This document shows, piece after piece, positions 32,862 through 41,951 of a stretch of DNA of 64,000 nt. The notes beneath the pieces were generated by a model. The model ran no database searches and was not told the DNA's origin. It worked only from the letters and a program-made list of their open reading frames with translations. The position numbers and the translations under genes were made by a program. The stretch comes from CALBTQ01 sp036725605. GTDB lineage: Bacteria; Lernaellota; Lernaellaia; Lernaellales; Lernaellaceae. The first letter of the stretch is position 1, and each line of letters opens with the position of its first letter. Where the stretch lies: positions 62,001 to 126,000 of the forward strand of contig DAIMDW010000008.1 in assembly GCA_036725605.1 (NCBI GenBank). Direction: 5' to 3'.

Positions 32862-33611
32862 TTATCGCACCGGCCGTTTCAACGTCCGTTCGGTGAAGAA
32901 GTCGCTCGCCAGGTCGATGTCGTATTCATAGCTGAGCATGTCCATGCGCGTCTGATGACCGTCTTTGGCGCTGGTCATCACGATGTTCATAAAGACCCAG
33001 TATTTGCCCTTGAACTGCCGCACGTCCGAGCGCTCTTCGGTCTTGAGCTTGTTGCCGTTGTTGTCGTAGTACACCAGCGTCTTGATCACGAAATGATCCT
33101 TGGCGATGGTGAAGTCCAGGCGCGAGTAGCTGACCTTCGAGCCCGGTTTGCGCGTCAGCTTGAGCATGTAGTACTTGTCGTCCTGGCCGGTGAGCTCGGG
33201 CGTGAAATCGTCCGCGTAGCGCGTCACCGCCATGTCTTCCTGCGAAAAGTCGGTGCCCATGAACGTCTGGTTGCGCACGTGCGAAGCCACGCGGCGCACC
33301 CTCTTGTAGGCGGGCAGGTACACGTAGTTGGTTTCCGAGTCGGTGGACAACAGCGAGATGCCGCGGTCGCTGGCCGGCTGAAGGAACTTGACCATGCGCA
33401 TGCCGTCCTGCTGCCAGGCCTTGATCTCGCGCACCTTCTGCGTACCGTCGGCGTCCACGACCGTCATGCGAATGTGCGTGGCGAGGTTCTTGGACGCGTT
33501 GATCACGTCGTCCGCTTTTTTCAGAATCTGGTCGGCGGTCAGGTCCTCGGCCGACGCGAGCGTGCTGCACACCAGCACCAGCAACAACGCCAGGGCGATC
33601 CGTTTCATCAT
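32862..33611 (-). CDS. Periplasmic LolA-like outer membrane lipoprotein-sorting protein
   Basis: About 250 residues with a signal peptide. Three ATGs lie at 33617, 33611 and 33608; GGAGG is too close to the first, so 33611 is preferred. The mature part has the repeated-strand half-barrel pattern of LolA/LolB-like folds (VREIKAWQQDGMRMVKFLQP, NYVYLPAYKRVRRVASH, KYYMLKLTRKPG). LolA-like proteins shuttle lipids or lipoproteins through the periplasm. Sitting between an MMPL permease gene and an outer membrane barrel gene, it is probably the periplasmic carrier of that export route. Confidence 0.88.
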   Translation of the reverse strand: MMKRIALALLLVLVCSTLASAEDLTADQILKKADDVINASKNLATHIRMTVVDADGTQKVREIKAWQQDGMRMVKFLQPASDRGISLLSTDSETNYVYLPAYKRVRRVASHVRNQTFMGTDFSQEDMAVTRYADDFTPELTGQDDKYYMLKLTRKPGSKVSYSRLDFTIAKDHFVIKTLVYYDNNGNKLKTEERSDVRQFKGKYWVFMNIVMTSAKDGHQTRMDMLSYEYDIDLASDFFTERTLKRPVR

Positions 33612-33670
33612 GGTCATTTTCCTCCACGAGGTTCAGGCGACGTGCGCCGCGCGGCGCGCATCGTTATAAA

Positions 33671-36436
33671 TCACTTTTTTATCGGCACGAGCGCGAACGC
33701 CGCGGCCGTCGTCGTCAGCAGCGACAGCGTGACGAAAAGCCCCAGCAACGCCTGGGTGCCCAGCGCGGCGAAGATCATCGCCGCGAAGCCCAGCGCGACC
33801 GCGCCGGTGTGGGCGACGATCGCCCGCCCTTCGTCGGCGCCGCCGGCCAGCAGCAGGGCGTACGCCGCGCCCACGGCCATCGCGATGTTCTGCACCACGA
33901 CGATGATGTTGTCCAGCGCAATGCCCAGCACGGTCAGCGCCGCGAAGTTGATCAGCACGGCCAACACGACCGCCCAGGCGATCGCCGCGGCGGTTTTCGC
34001 CGACCGCGTGCGCAACAGGGCGATGATGAAAATCAACGCCAACGCCAGCCCCAGCGCCTTGGCCGTATCGGCGGGCAGGCGGTCGTTGAGCTTGGCGGTG
34101 ACCACCGGCAATCCGGTCAGACGCACCTCGACGGCGATGCGGTCCTCCGCGGGCGGCTCAGCGCCGGCGATTTCCTTGTACCGCGCGTAGTCCAAGCCCA
34201 TCCGGTTGTTGTTGATCGTCCACAAATCGCCGTTCAAATCGGCCGACAGCGCCGCGTGCATCGCCGTACGCAGATCCAGCGCCATCGCCTTTTCCGCCGC
34301 CTTGCGGGCTTTGGCCAGCCGCAGGCGTTTGTACAACTTGTCGAAGGTCTCGCCGATCGACGCGGCCGCGTAGTTCAACGACTCCGGATCGTTCTGCCAG
34401 CTCGCCTGGGGCAAAACCTGTTGCAGCGCGCTCACCAGTGTCGGCGCGTCCGGCGCATCGAGCGCGGCCAGCGCCTGCGCGGCGGGCGTCGCGTCGAAGT
34501 TCTCGGGCAGCAGCACGTCGCAGCCGCTCCCGGACAGATACGCCGCGATGCGCGATTGCAGGTCCGCGCGATTCGGGGCCGTCAGCAGAATCCGGTCGGT
34601 GCGCACGTCGCGCAGCGCCCGCGCGAAGCCTTTCGGATTCTGGAGTTTCTTGCCGGTGTGGAATTGATAATCCAGCGCCCCTTTTTCCGCCGCGCGTTCG
34701 GCCAGCGCCTTGAGCAGCGCCTTGCGTTGCTTCTCGGGAAAATCGCCCGGCGTGACGCTCACCAGGTCGGTGTGGACGGTCTCGTCGATCGCCTGACGCA
34801 GTTGCGCGATCGCCCGCCCGACCACCGCCGCGTCCATCGAACCGATGCGGCCCAGGATGATGCCGTCGGTGAAGCTCTTGTCCAGCAGCATCGCCACCTG
34901 CGCCTGCCCTTCGAGCATGAACCACAGGTTGTTGATTTTCTCCATCGACTCGGGAATCGTCGGCTCGGCGTTCAGGTTGCGGTTGAGCATGGTCACCACG
35001 TCGGCGATCGACTGCGGGAAATATACGTTCTCGATCGTGCGGATGCGCTTGGACAGCAATTCCATCTGCTCCAGAATCGCCGGCTCGCGCACGTCCTGGG
35101 CGCGGAAGTTGATCATGAACAGCGACGATCCGCCGAAGTGCGCCAGCATCAGATCGTCGGTCACGCGCGGCTCGCTGCCGGCGGGGAAGTTGTCCATCAT
35201 GTTCGCGTTGCGCGGCACGAAGAACGTCAGCGCCGCCGCCGCGATCGTAACGATGACGGCCGTGATCAGCAGCGCTTTGCGCCGTTGCGCCGCGCCCTGC
35301 GCCAGCTTCGCGGCCCAGCCGTGATGCGCCGAAACCAAGGCGAAGCGGCGCGGTTCTTTAAAGGTGAAGAACGACAGCACCGCCGGTGCGAAGGTCAGCG
35401 CCAGCAACGTCGCGGCCAACGCGGTCAGGCCCAGCCCCAGGCCGATGTCGCGCAGGATATCCAGCGGCGTGAACACGAGCGTGAAAAACACCGCGGCCAT
35501 CGTCAGCCCGGCGGTCAGGATGGCCGGCGCCTGCTGCGCCAGTGCGGTTTCGGCGTTTTGCGCGAGGTTGTAGCGCGCCAGCAGCACGATCGTCGGCAGC
35601 GCGCCCACCGCGAAGATCAGCAGCGGCAGCATCGAGGTGAACATCGAAAGCACGACGCCGAACATCGCCAGCGCGCCCAACGCCCAGACGATCGTCAACA
35701 CGGTCACGCCCAGCGTCACCGCCAGCGCGCGCCCGCTGCCCAGGCCCCAGTACAGCGCGGCGATCAGCAGCACGAACATCATGGTCATCACCGCGATCAT
35801 CCGCGGCGAGGCGATCGCCTGCGCGAGATAATCGATGATCATCTCCACGCCGCCGAAGAAAATGCGCTGCCCCGGTGCGGACTCGCTGACCGCCCGTTTG
35901 ATCGCGGCGCCCACGGTCGTCGAGTCGGCGTCCTTGTCGAGCATCACCGACATCAGCGCGGTGGTGCCGTCGGCGGAAACGAGGTTGCCCACCAGCAGCG
36001 CGTTGCCCAGCACGTTCGCGCGCAGCTTCGCCAGCTCCTCGGGCGCGGTCGGCGGCCCGGCCGGATCGATCAACTGCCGCACCGAAATCGAGCCTTCGCC
36101 GTCGGGCTGCATGTCCAGCATGTTGGCCAGGCTCATCACGTTGTTCACGCCCGGCACTTCGGCGGCGGCCTTGGTCATCGCCTGCAGCGTCGCCAGCGCG
36201 TCGTGCGTGAACAGGTCGTCGGCCTGCAGCGCGATCATGTTGATGTAGTTGCTGCCGAAGCGCTCACCGGCCTCGTGCGAGAACCGCACGTCCGGATCGT
36301 CGGCGGGGAAGATGTTCATCGGGTTCGGATCGCTGCGCAGCGACGCCGCCTGGAAACCGAACCAACCGCTGAGCGCCAACACGAGCAGGATGACGATCAA
36401 CCGGCGGCGAACGACGAATGAGGCGAAGTTGTTCAT
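33671..36436 (-). CDS. RND/MMPL-superfamily lipid exporter-like permease
   Basis: 921 residues with the duplicated RND plan: helix 1 at residues 14-31, a large periplasmic loop, helices 2-6 (about 215-360), helix 7 (about 390-410), a second loop, and helices 8-12 (about 790-915). The small size and the S-G-W-F-G-F and N-P-M-N-I-F-P-A-D-D-P motifs are those of MMPL/HpnN-type exporters, which move hopanoids and other lipids. Nine bp separate it from the upstream epimerase gene and about 55 from the LolA-like gene. It likely forms the inner membrane pump of the operon. Confidence 0.9.
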   Translation of the reverse strand: MNNFASFVVRRRLIVILLVLALSGWFGFQAASLRSDPNPMNIFPADDPDVRFSHEAGERFGSNYINMIALQADDLFTHDALATLQAMTKAAAEVPGVNNVMSLANMLDMQPDGEGSISVRQLIDPAGPPTAPEELAKLRANVLGNALLVGNLVSADGTTALMSVMLDKDADSTTVGAAIKRAVSESAPGQRIFFGGVEMIIDYLAQAIASPRMIAVMTMMFVLLIAALYWGLGSGRALAVTLGVTVLTIVWALGALAMFGVVLSMFTSMLPLLIFAVGALPTIVLLARYNLAQNAETALAQQAPAILTAGLTMAAVFFTLVFTPLDILRDIGLGLGLTALAATLLALTFAPAVLSFFTFKEPRRFALVSAHHGWAAKLAQGAAQRRKALLITAVIVTIAAAALTFFVPRNANMMDNFPAGSEPRVTDDLMLAHFGGSSLFMINFRAQDVREPAILEQMELLSKRIRTIENVYFPQSIADVVTMLNRNLNAEPTIPESMEKINNLWFMLEGQAQVAMLLDKSFTDGIILGRIGSMDAAVVGRAIAQLRQAIDETVHTDLVSVTPGDFPEKQRKALLKALAERAAEKGALDYQFHTGKKLQNPKGFARALRDVRTDRILLTAPNRADLQSRIAAYLSGSGCDVLLPENFDATPAAQALAALDAPDAPTLVSALQQVLPQASWQNDPESLNYAAASIGETFDKLYKRLRLAKARKAAEKAMALDLRTAMHAALSADLNGDLWTINNNRMGLDYARYKEIAGAEPPAEDRIAVEVRLTGLPVVTAKLNDRLPADTAKALGLALALIFIIALLRTRSAKTAAAIAWAVVLAVLINFAALTVLGIALDNIIVVVQNIAMAVGAAYALLLAGGADEGRAIVAHTGAVALGFAAMIFAALGTQALLGLFVTLSLLTTTAAAFALVPIKK

Positions 36437-36445
36437 CGGGAGCCC

Positions 36446-37849
36446 TTATTCATTCGGCAGGTAGAGGTAGTCCACGCACTGGCTTTCCGCCGGCGTGTGG
36501 TTGCTGAAGTAGAGCCGCGCGATCGCCGGATCGCGTTTGGCGATTTCCGCGTAGTTCCAGGGCGGCGCCATGCACTGCGGACACCAGTGCCCGGCGGCGA
36601 TCGTCTTCGGCGACGCCTCGAACTCGTGCCCGAAACCGCAGCGCCATTGGTGCTTGCCGTCGCCGCGTTCGAGCAACTCGCCGCCCCGCGACTGCGCCCA
36701 TTGCTCGGGCGTGGTCGGCAACGGCGGACGTTCGCTCGCCTGGCGTTGCACGGCGAACGGTTCGCCCCACGCGGGAATTTTCTTCCATTCGTCCGGACCG
36801 CCGTAGAAGGCTTTGACGATCTCCTGCTTGCCCGCGGCGATCCACTTGAGCGGATCGGCCAGGCGCTTCATGTACAGCCGCGACACGAAGGCCGGGCTGA
36901 GTTTCGAGCCCAGCTTCATCAGCGGGGGGATGCAGCTTTCGACCTGCCGCTGGTGATCCTGCAGCGACTGGCGCCAATGGCCGAGGAACTTGTTGAGTTC
37001 GTCGCCGTCCTCGTACCAGCCGCAGTGGAAGTTGCGCAGCGTGAACCAGTTGCGGTCCACCACCTTGCGGTAATCGCCCTGGCCGAAGGCCTCCATCGAC
37101 CACTTGAGGTAATCCTCGTAGACCACGCGGCACGACGGTCCGCCGCTCATGTTGTACACGCGGCCGAAAAATTCGTCGGGCGCTTCGAGCGTCTGCACCA
37201 GGCCATAGCCCGCGTCGGCGTCGGTGATCAACTCGATGTGCTGGTCCAACGGCTGATGAAACATGATCGGGTCCATCAACGTCCACGCCTTGGGAATGGC
37301 GATGTACGTCTGACGCATCGACGCCCAATATTTGAGCCCCGCTTCGATCACCGCGCGCTCGGCGGCGATTTTCGTGATCGCATAATAATCGCCGACGCTC
37401 GGGTAGAGCGGATCGCCCACGCGGATCATGTGATTGGGCGGCAGCCGGTCGCCGTACGCCGCGACCGTGCACACGTTGACGAAGCGCACGTGCGCGCCGC
37501 CGTCGGGCTGTTTTTTGATCGCCTCGACGATATTCACCGTGCCTTCGTAATTGGACTTGCGCGCCTGTTGCGGATGATGATCGGCCGCCGGGGCGATCAT
37601 CGCCGCCGGGTGCAGGACGTAATCGACGCCGTCGACCGCCCGCAGCACGTCGTCGGCCTGGCCCAAATCGCCCCAGACGATCCGCACGCCCGGTTCGTCG
37701 GCGTAACGCGCGAAGGCGTCCTTGTTTTTCTGCGAGGGCCGCAGCAGCAGCACGATGTCGTAACGCTCGCGCCGGTTGAGCAGTTCGAGCAACGCCGCGT
37801 TGCCCATCGAGCCCGAAGCGCCGGTCAGCAAAACCCGCTTTTTCGCCAT
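36446..37849 (-). CDS. NAD-dependent epimerase/dehydratase with C-terminal zinc ribbon
   Basis: 467 residues from the ATG at 37849. Residues 1-300 are an extended SDR: V-L-L-T-G-A-S-G-S-M-G, LHPAAMIAPAADHHPQ, and Y-A-I-T-K as YxxxK. After a helical linker the last about 75 residues contain W-R-C404-G-F-G-H408-E-F-E and G-H-W-C423-P-Q-C426, resembling a DUF4379-type treble-clef zinc ribbon. Fusion of the two is unusual. As first gene of the lipid-export operon it may modify a sugar or sterol-like group of the exported molecule. Confidence 0.87.
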   Translation of the reverse strand: MAKKRVLLTGASGSMGNAALLELLNRRERYDIVLLLRPSQKNKDAFARYADEPGVRIVWGDLGQADDVLRAVDGVDYVLHPAAMIAPAADHHPQQARKSNYEGTVNIVEAIKKQPDGGAHVRFVNVCTVAAYGDRLPPNHMIRVGDPLYPSVGDYYAITKIAAERAVIEAGLKYWASMRQTYIAIPKAWTLMDPIMFHQPLDQHIELITDADAGYGLVQTLEAPDEFFGRVYNMSGGPSCRVVYEDYLKWSMEAFGQGDYRKVVDRNWFTLRNFHCGWYEDGDELNKFLGHWRQSLQDHQRQVESCIPPLMKLGSKLSPAFVSRLYMKRLADPLKWIAAGKQEIVKAFYGGPDEWKKIPAWGEPFAVQRQASERPPLPTTPEQWAQSRGGELLERGDGKHQWRCGFGHEFEASPKTIAAGHWCPQCMAPPWNYAEIAKRDPAIARLYFSNHTPAESQCVDYLYLPNE

Positions 37850-37936
37850 TCGTTCGTCCTTGTCCGCTCGAAGTTGAAAGATCGTCACCGTCGCCGCCGA
37901 TTGTCCCGCCCCCAGGGGCCGATGACGGGTTGCGAA

Positions 37937-37965
37937 ATTCTGTCATTCCCTCCCGGTACTGTCAA
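37937..37965 (-). promoter_or_regulatory. Promoter of the epimerase/MMPL/LolA/DUF1302 operon
   Basis: Reading leftward: TTGACA (37965-37960), 17-bp spacer, CAGAAT (37942-37937). It gives a leader of about 80 bases to the ATG at 37849. Confidence 0.55.
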
Positions 37966-37994
37966 CGCGCGTGGGAGGAATCTCCGGCGGTCGA

Positions 37995-38024
37995 TTGACA
38001 AGAAAATTGTGATGCCTCTAAATA
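37995..38024 (+). promoter_or_regulatory. Promoter of the TPR lipoprotein gene
   Basis: Perfect TTGACA (37995-38000) followed after 18 bp by TAAATA (38019-38024). The start codon at 38053 lies about 30 bases on, with AAGGAG between. The -10 is weak. Confidence 0.45.
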
Positions 38025-38052
38025 AACCGACCTTATGCCGAAGGAGCCCCCG

Positions 38053-39261
38053 GTGAAAAAATCTCGCCTTGCTTGGTTGTTGTCGCTGCTGCTGTTGGCC
38101 GCCTGCGTTTTCGCCTGCGGCACGGATGACGAGGACGACGGTTATACGGCCGCCGACTATGTGAATCTCGGCAAAAAGCACCTGACGAAAAACGAGGGCG
38201 TCGAGGCCACCGAGGCGTTCCAGAGCGCCATCGAACTCGAACCGCGCAACGTCGACGCGAACTTCGGCCTGCAACTGGCGCACACCCAGGCCCTGTTCAA
38301 CCTGGCCGAAACGCTGGTGAACATGGTCGAGGATCTGCTGACCCAGACCGATTGGGGCCGCACCGATTACGGCGACCAGGCGCCGGTGACCGGCCCGCCG
38401 ATCGGCGAAAGCCTGCAGGCGATCGTGCGCGACACGGTCGGGCAGGTTTTCACCGAGGCCGACGGCGCGTACAAGCTGCTGCTCGACGAAAACGAAATCG
38501 ACTTTTTCCTCAGCCGCTACAATCTGGTCCTGCTCGGCGAGCCGTTGCTGGAACTGGGCGGCGAATTCGACAAGACCGATCTGCACGCGCTGGGCGCTTT
38601 TGCCGCGCTGTTGACCGCCGTGGCCGACCTCGCGCAGGGCCTCAACCTCGACCTCAATCTCAACGCGGTGTACATCCCCGAGGATCTGGACCTGACCAAC
38701 GATCCCGAGGGCTTCCTGAACTGGCTGCTCGGCCTGCTCGACGCGCTGCTGAGCGACGACACCTTCGATCAATTCCTCGCGCTGGACGGCGCGGAGGGCG
38801 TCGCCTTCATGCAGAGCGCGGGCGTCAATCTGGGCAACGCCTTCGCCCGCCTCGCCGCCGCCTTCGAGCAGTTGGCGCGGGAGACCGACGCGCAGGACGA
38901 CGATCAGTTCACCTATCAGGACGCCAACGGCAACGGCAAGTACGACGCGCTGGTCGACCCGGTGCAACTGGGCGCGCTGGTCATCGAGCCCGCGATCGCC
39001 GCGGCGCTGCCGGAGCTGTGCCGCAACCTGAGCCTCGCGTTCTGGGAAGGGTCGGCGGCCGATCCCAATCCGCTGTTGCCCGATAAAATCTACCTGTCGA
39101 TGCTCGACGATCTGCTCATCGCCCTGGGCGTGATCGATGACGATCTGCCGTTGGGCTGGCTGGGCCTGAACGTCGGCCGCTTCTTCGCCGAGCCGTCCGC
39201 CGACGGCCTGCGCGGCCTGCTGCTGATGTTGCTGGACGTCACCGAGATGCTCGGCCTGTAA
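38053..39261 (+). CDS. TPR-containing lipoprotein
   Basis: The GTG at 38053 is chosen, five bases after AAGGAGC; an ATG at 38035 overlaps that site. The protein has about 402 residues: a basic start, a Leu-rich core and lipobox L-A-A-C18 (or V-F-A-C22), then an acidic G-T-D-D-E-D-D-G linker. Residues about 30-80 form a TPR pair (YVNLGKKHLTKNEGVEATEAF; FQSAIELEPRNVDANFGLQL). The rest is a helical Asp/Leu-rich domain with no recognised family and one D-A-N-G-N-G-K-Y-D-A stretch like a calcium-binding dockerin loop. Probably a scaffold anchored in the outer membrane. Confidence 0.82.
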   Translation: MKKSRLAWLLSLLLLAACVFACGTDDEDDGYTAADYVNLGKKHLTKNEGVEATEAFQSAIELEPRNVDANFGLQLAHTQALFNLAETLVNMVEDLLTQTDWGRTDYGDQAPVTGPPIGESLQAIVRDTVGQVFTEADGAYKLLLDENEIDFFLSRYNLVLLGEPLLELGGEFDKTDLHALGAFAALLTAVADLAQGLNLDLNLNAVYIPEDLDLTNDPEGFLNWLLGLLDALLSDDTFDQFLALDGAEGVAFMQSAGVNLGNAFARLAAAFEQLARETDAQDDDQFTYQDANGNGKYDALVDPVQLGALVIEPAIAAALPELCRNLSLAFWEGSAADPNPLLPDKIYLSMLDDLLIALGVIDDDLPLGWLGLNVGRFFAEPSADGLRGLLLMLLDVTEMLGL

Positions 39262-39274
39262 CCGGCCATTTCAC

Positions 39275-39320
39275 CGCTGAAAAATTTTCACTGGGCGCGC
39301 GAACTGCGCGATTTTCAGCG
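39275..39320. repeat. Two-tier hairpin downstream of the lipoprotein gene
   Basis: Outer stem CGCTGAAAA (39275-39283) with TTTTCAGCG (39312-39320), inner stem CGCGC (39296-39300) with GCGCG (39306-39310). It lies 14 bp after the lipoprotein stop and could be a terminator-like or mRNA-stabilising structure, although no T-run follows. Confidence 0.6.
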
Positions 39321-39462
39321 TTGCGTCCGTCGCCGCCGGATGGTTTACGCCGTCAACCGGTTCATTTTCCGGGCACTTTTTCGACCGCCTTCCACTGGTG
39401 TTCACCGGCCTGATTATTGCATAATCAAAAAAGAAGCTGTGCATCTTCGGGAGGGGTATGCC

Positions 39463-41940
39463 ATGAACCGGGAAAAGGCGGGAAACGCGGTCGCGCTGCT
39501 TTTGCTTATTGTTGCCTTGGGGCTCTTGGTTGCCTCGCCGGCGCGGGCCGAAATCGATTTTCATACGCCGCGAGTGTATTGCGACAACGTCCGGATGGAC
39601 TACCTGACCATGGCCGACTTGAACGGCGACGGCCTGCGCGATCTGATCTACGCCGGCGGATACCCCGACAAAGTGTCGGTCGCCCTGCGCGATTCCGCCG
39701 GCATTTTCGCCGAGCCGCAGGTGGCCATGGTCGGTTACAATTTTACCTTCGTCCTGGCCTACGACGTCAACCGCGACGGGAAAATGGACTTGGTGGGGAA
39801 TGACTATTATTATTATAAAATAATCGTAGCCCTCGGCAACGGCGATGGTACCTTCGCCGCTCCCGTCACTTACAACACGCTCTACACCGTCCATTCGATG
39901 GCCGCCGGCGACTATGACGGCGACACGTATATCGATCTGGTGGCTTCGCACGGACGATCCAATTCCCTCGAAATGTTTTGGGGGCAGGGCGGCGGCACGT
40001 TCGCCGCGCCGGTGTCGATTGAATCCGCATACAGTCCCAGGTTCATGATCGCCTACGATTTCAACGGCGATTCGTATCCGGATCTGGCGATGACCGACAA
40101 CCATTACAGCGTGGTCAACGTGCAGCTCAACGACGGCATCGGCAATTTTTCCGCCCCGGTGGATTACACGACCGCCTATCGGTCGCAATACTTGTCCCTC
40201 GGCGACGTCAACGAGGATGGCGTGACCGACCTGATCGGCTTGTCCACGTATTTGCGCTACATCTCCATCCTGCTCGGTCACGGCGACGGCACGTTTGCCA
40301 ATTCCACCACGTTGTTGCTTGAAAAAAGCGGCGCGCAAAATCTGGCCCTCGCGGATTTCAACGAAGACGATCACGACGATCTGGCCGTATTTAACGGGTT
40401 TGAATTCAACCTTCGCTTCGGCCACGGCGACGGAACGTTCAGCGACAACGTGGTCTATCCCTATACCGGTTCTTACAAGTTTTTGGCGGCCGACGACTTC
40501 GACGGCGACGGCCACGCGGATATCGTCGCGCCGCTCGGCGGCGGCCTGACGTTGTTGCGCGGTCTGGGCGACGGCGATTTTATCCGGGAAACGCACGTGA
40601 CCGCCGGCACCTACACCTACTGTCTGGCGACGGCCGATTTCAACGCCGACGATCGCAACGACCTGGTGGTCGTCAACGCCGAAAGCGACGACGTCTCGAT
40701 TCTGCTCGGGCAGGCGAGCGGCCTGTTCGCGCCGCCGGTGAATTATCCGGTCAACGAAGAACCCGGCGCGGTCGCCCTGGGCGATTTGAACGGCGACGAT
40801 CGGCTCGACCTGGTCGTGGCCAATTGGGAAACCAACGACGTTTCGGTACTGCTCGGGCAGGGCGACGGCACGTTCGCCGCGGCGGTGCATTACCCGGCGG
40901 GCGTGGGGCCCGACTTTGTGGCCGTCGGCGATTTCAACGAGGATGACATTCTCGACGCCGCCGTGCTCAGCTACTACACGGCCGGTTTGTTGATTCTGCC
41001 CGGCGTCGGCGACGGTTCGTTCGGCGCGGCGATCGAAACGCCGGTCGGCGGCGATCCGGAGGCGGTGGCGGTCGGCGACTTCAACAACGACGATCATCTG
41101 GACGCCGTGGTCGTCAGCGCGTCCGACGATGAAATCGAGATTCTGCTGGGCGTCGGCAACGGCACGTTCATCTCCGGCGCGCACTATCCGGCGGCGAATT
41201 ACCCGCTGTTCGTAACCGCGCCCGACCTGGATCGCGACGGCGAAGCCGATCTGGTCGTGACCAATTACTATGTCTCGCAGGTGGATATTTTAATGGGCAA
41301 CGGCGACGGCACCTTCACCGCCGTTGCGCCGATATCGCTCGCCTACGGAGCCGCGTTCGTCGCGGTCGACGATTATGACGGCGACGGCGAACTCGATCTG
41401 GCGACGGTCGGCGGCAGCCGCGTGTCGGTCATGCGCGGCCTGGGCGACGGCGCTTTCGACGAACCGGTTGATTTTTATTCCGGCGGTAACGGGCACAGCG
41501 TGGCGGCGTTGGACGTGGGCGGCAACGCGCTCAAGGATCTGGTCATCGCCAACGAGACGGAACTAATTGTGCTGTTCAATGAATCCGAACCGGCCGCCGA
41601 CGATGACACGGTTGATGATGACACGATCGACGATGATACGATCGATGACGACACCACCGACGATGACACGACCGACGACGACACGATCGACGACGACACG
41701 ATCGACGATGACTCGATCGACGATGACACGATCGATGACGACACCACCGACGATGACACGATCGACGACGACACGATCGACGATGACACGATCGACGACG
41801 ACATCGTTGACGATGACGTCAGCGACGACGATCTGGCCGATGACGATCTGGTCGATGACGACGCCGATGGCGAGGCGGATGACGACGTCGACGTCGATGA
41901 CGACGACGATGATGACAATGATTCCTGCGGCTGTCGTTAG
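39463..41940 (+). CDS. Secreted VCBS/FG-GAP repeat protein with Asp-Thr tail
   Basis: 825 residues from the ATG at 39463, which opens a signal peptide (MNREK, Leu-rich core, ASPARA). Residues about 35-710 are a dozen or more VCBS/FG-GAP-like units with Asp-rich Ca-binding loops: D-L-N-G-D-G-L-R-D-L, D-F-N-G-D-S-Y-P-D-L, D-Y-D-G-D-T-Y-I-D-L and others. This predicts one or two calcium-bound beta-propellers used in adhesion or ligand binding at the surface. After residue 712 comes an Asp-Thr repeat region (DDDTIDDDT units) ending in DDDNDSCGCR. The paired Cys at the very end resembles the G-C-G-K and G-C-T-G ends of two other proteins here. Confidence 0.88.
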   Translation: MNREKAGNAVALLLLIVALGLLVASPARAEIDFHTPRVYCDNVRMDYLTMADLNGDGLRDLIYAGGYPDKVSVALRDSAGIFAEPQVAMVGYNFTFVLAYDVNRDGKMDLVGNDYYYYKIIVALGNGDGTFAAPVTYNTLYTVHSMAAGDYDGDTYIDLVASHGRSNSLEMFWGQGGGTFAAPVSIESAYSPRFMIAYDFNGDSYPDLAMTDNHYSVVNVQLNDGIGNFSAPVDYTTAYRSQYLSLGDVNEDGVTDLIGLSTYLRYISILLGHGDGTFANSTTLLLEKSGAQNLALADFNEDDHDDLAVFNGFEFNLRFGHGDGTFSDNVVYPYTGSYKFLAADDFDGDGHADIVAPLGGGLTLLRGLGDGDFIRETHVTAGTYTYCLATADFNADDRNDLVVVNAESDDVSILLGQASGLFAPPVNYPVNEEPGAVALGDLNGDDRLDLVVANWETNDVSVLLGQGDGTFAAAVHYPAGVGPDFVAVGDFNEDDILDAAVLSYYTAGLLILPGVGDGSFGAAIETPVGGDPEAVAVGDFNNDDHLDAVVVSASDDEIEILLGVGNGTFISGAHYPAANYPLFVTAPDLDRDGEADLVVTNYYVSQVDILMGNGDGTFTAVAPISLAYGAAFVAVDDYDGDGELDLATVGGSRVSVMRGLGDGAFDEPVDFYSGGNGHSVAALDVGGNALKDLVIANETELIVLFNESEPAADDDTVDDDTIDDDTIDDDTTDDDTTDDDTIDDDTIDDDSIDDDTIDDDTTDDDTIDDDTIDDDTIDDDIVDDDVSDDDLADDDLVDDDADGEADDDVDVDDDDDDDNDSCGCR

Positions 41941-41951
41941 GTGAGTGCCGT

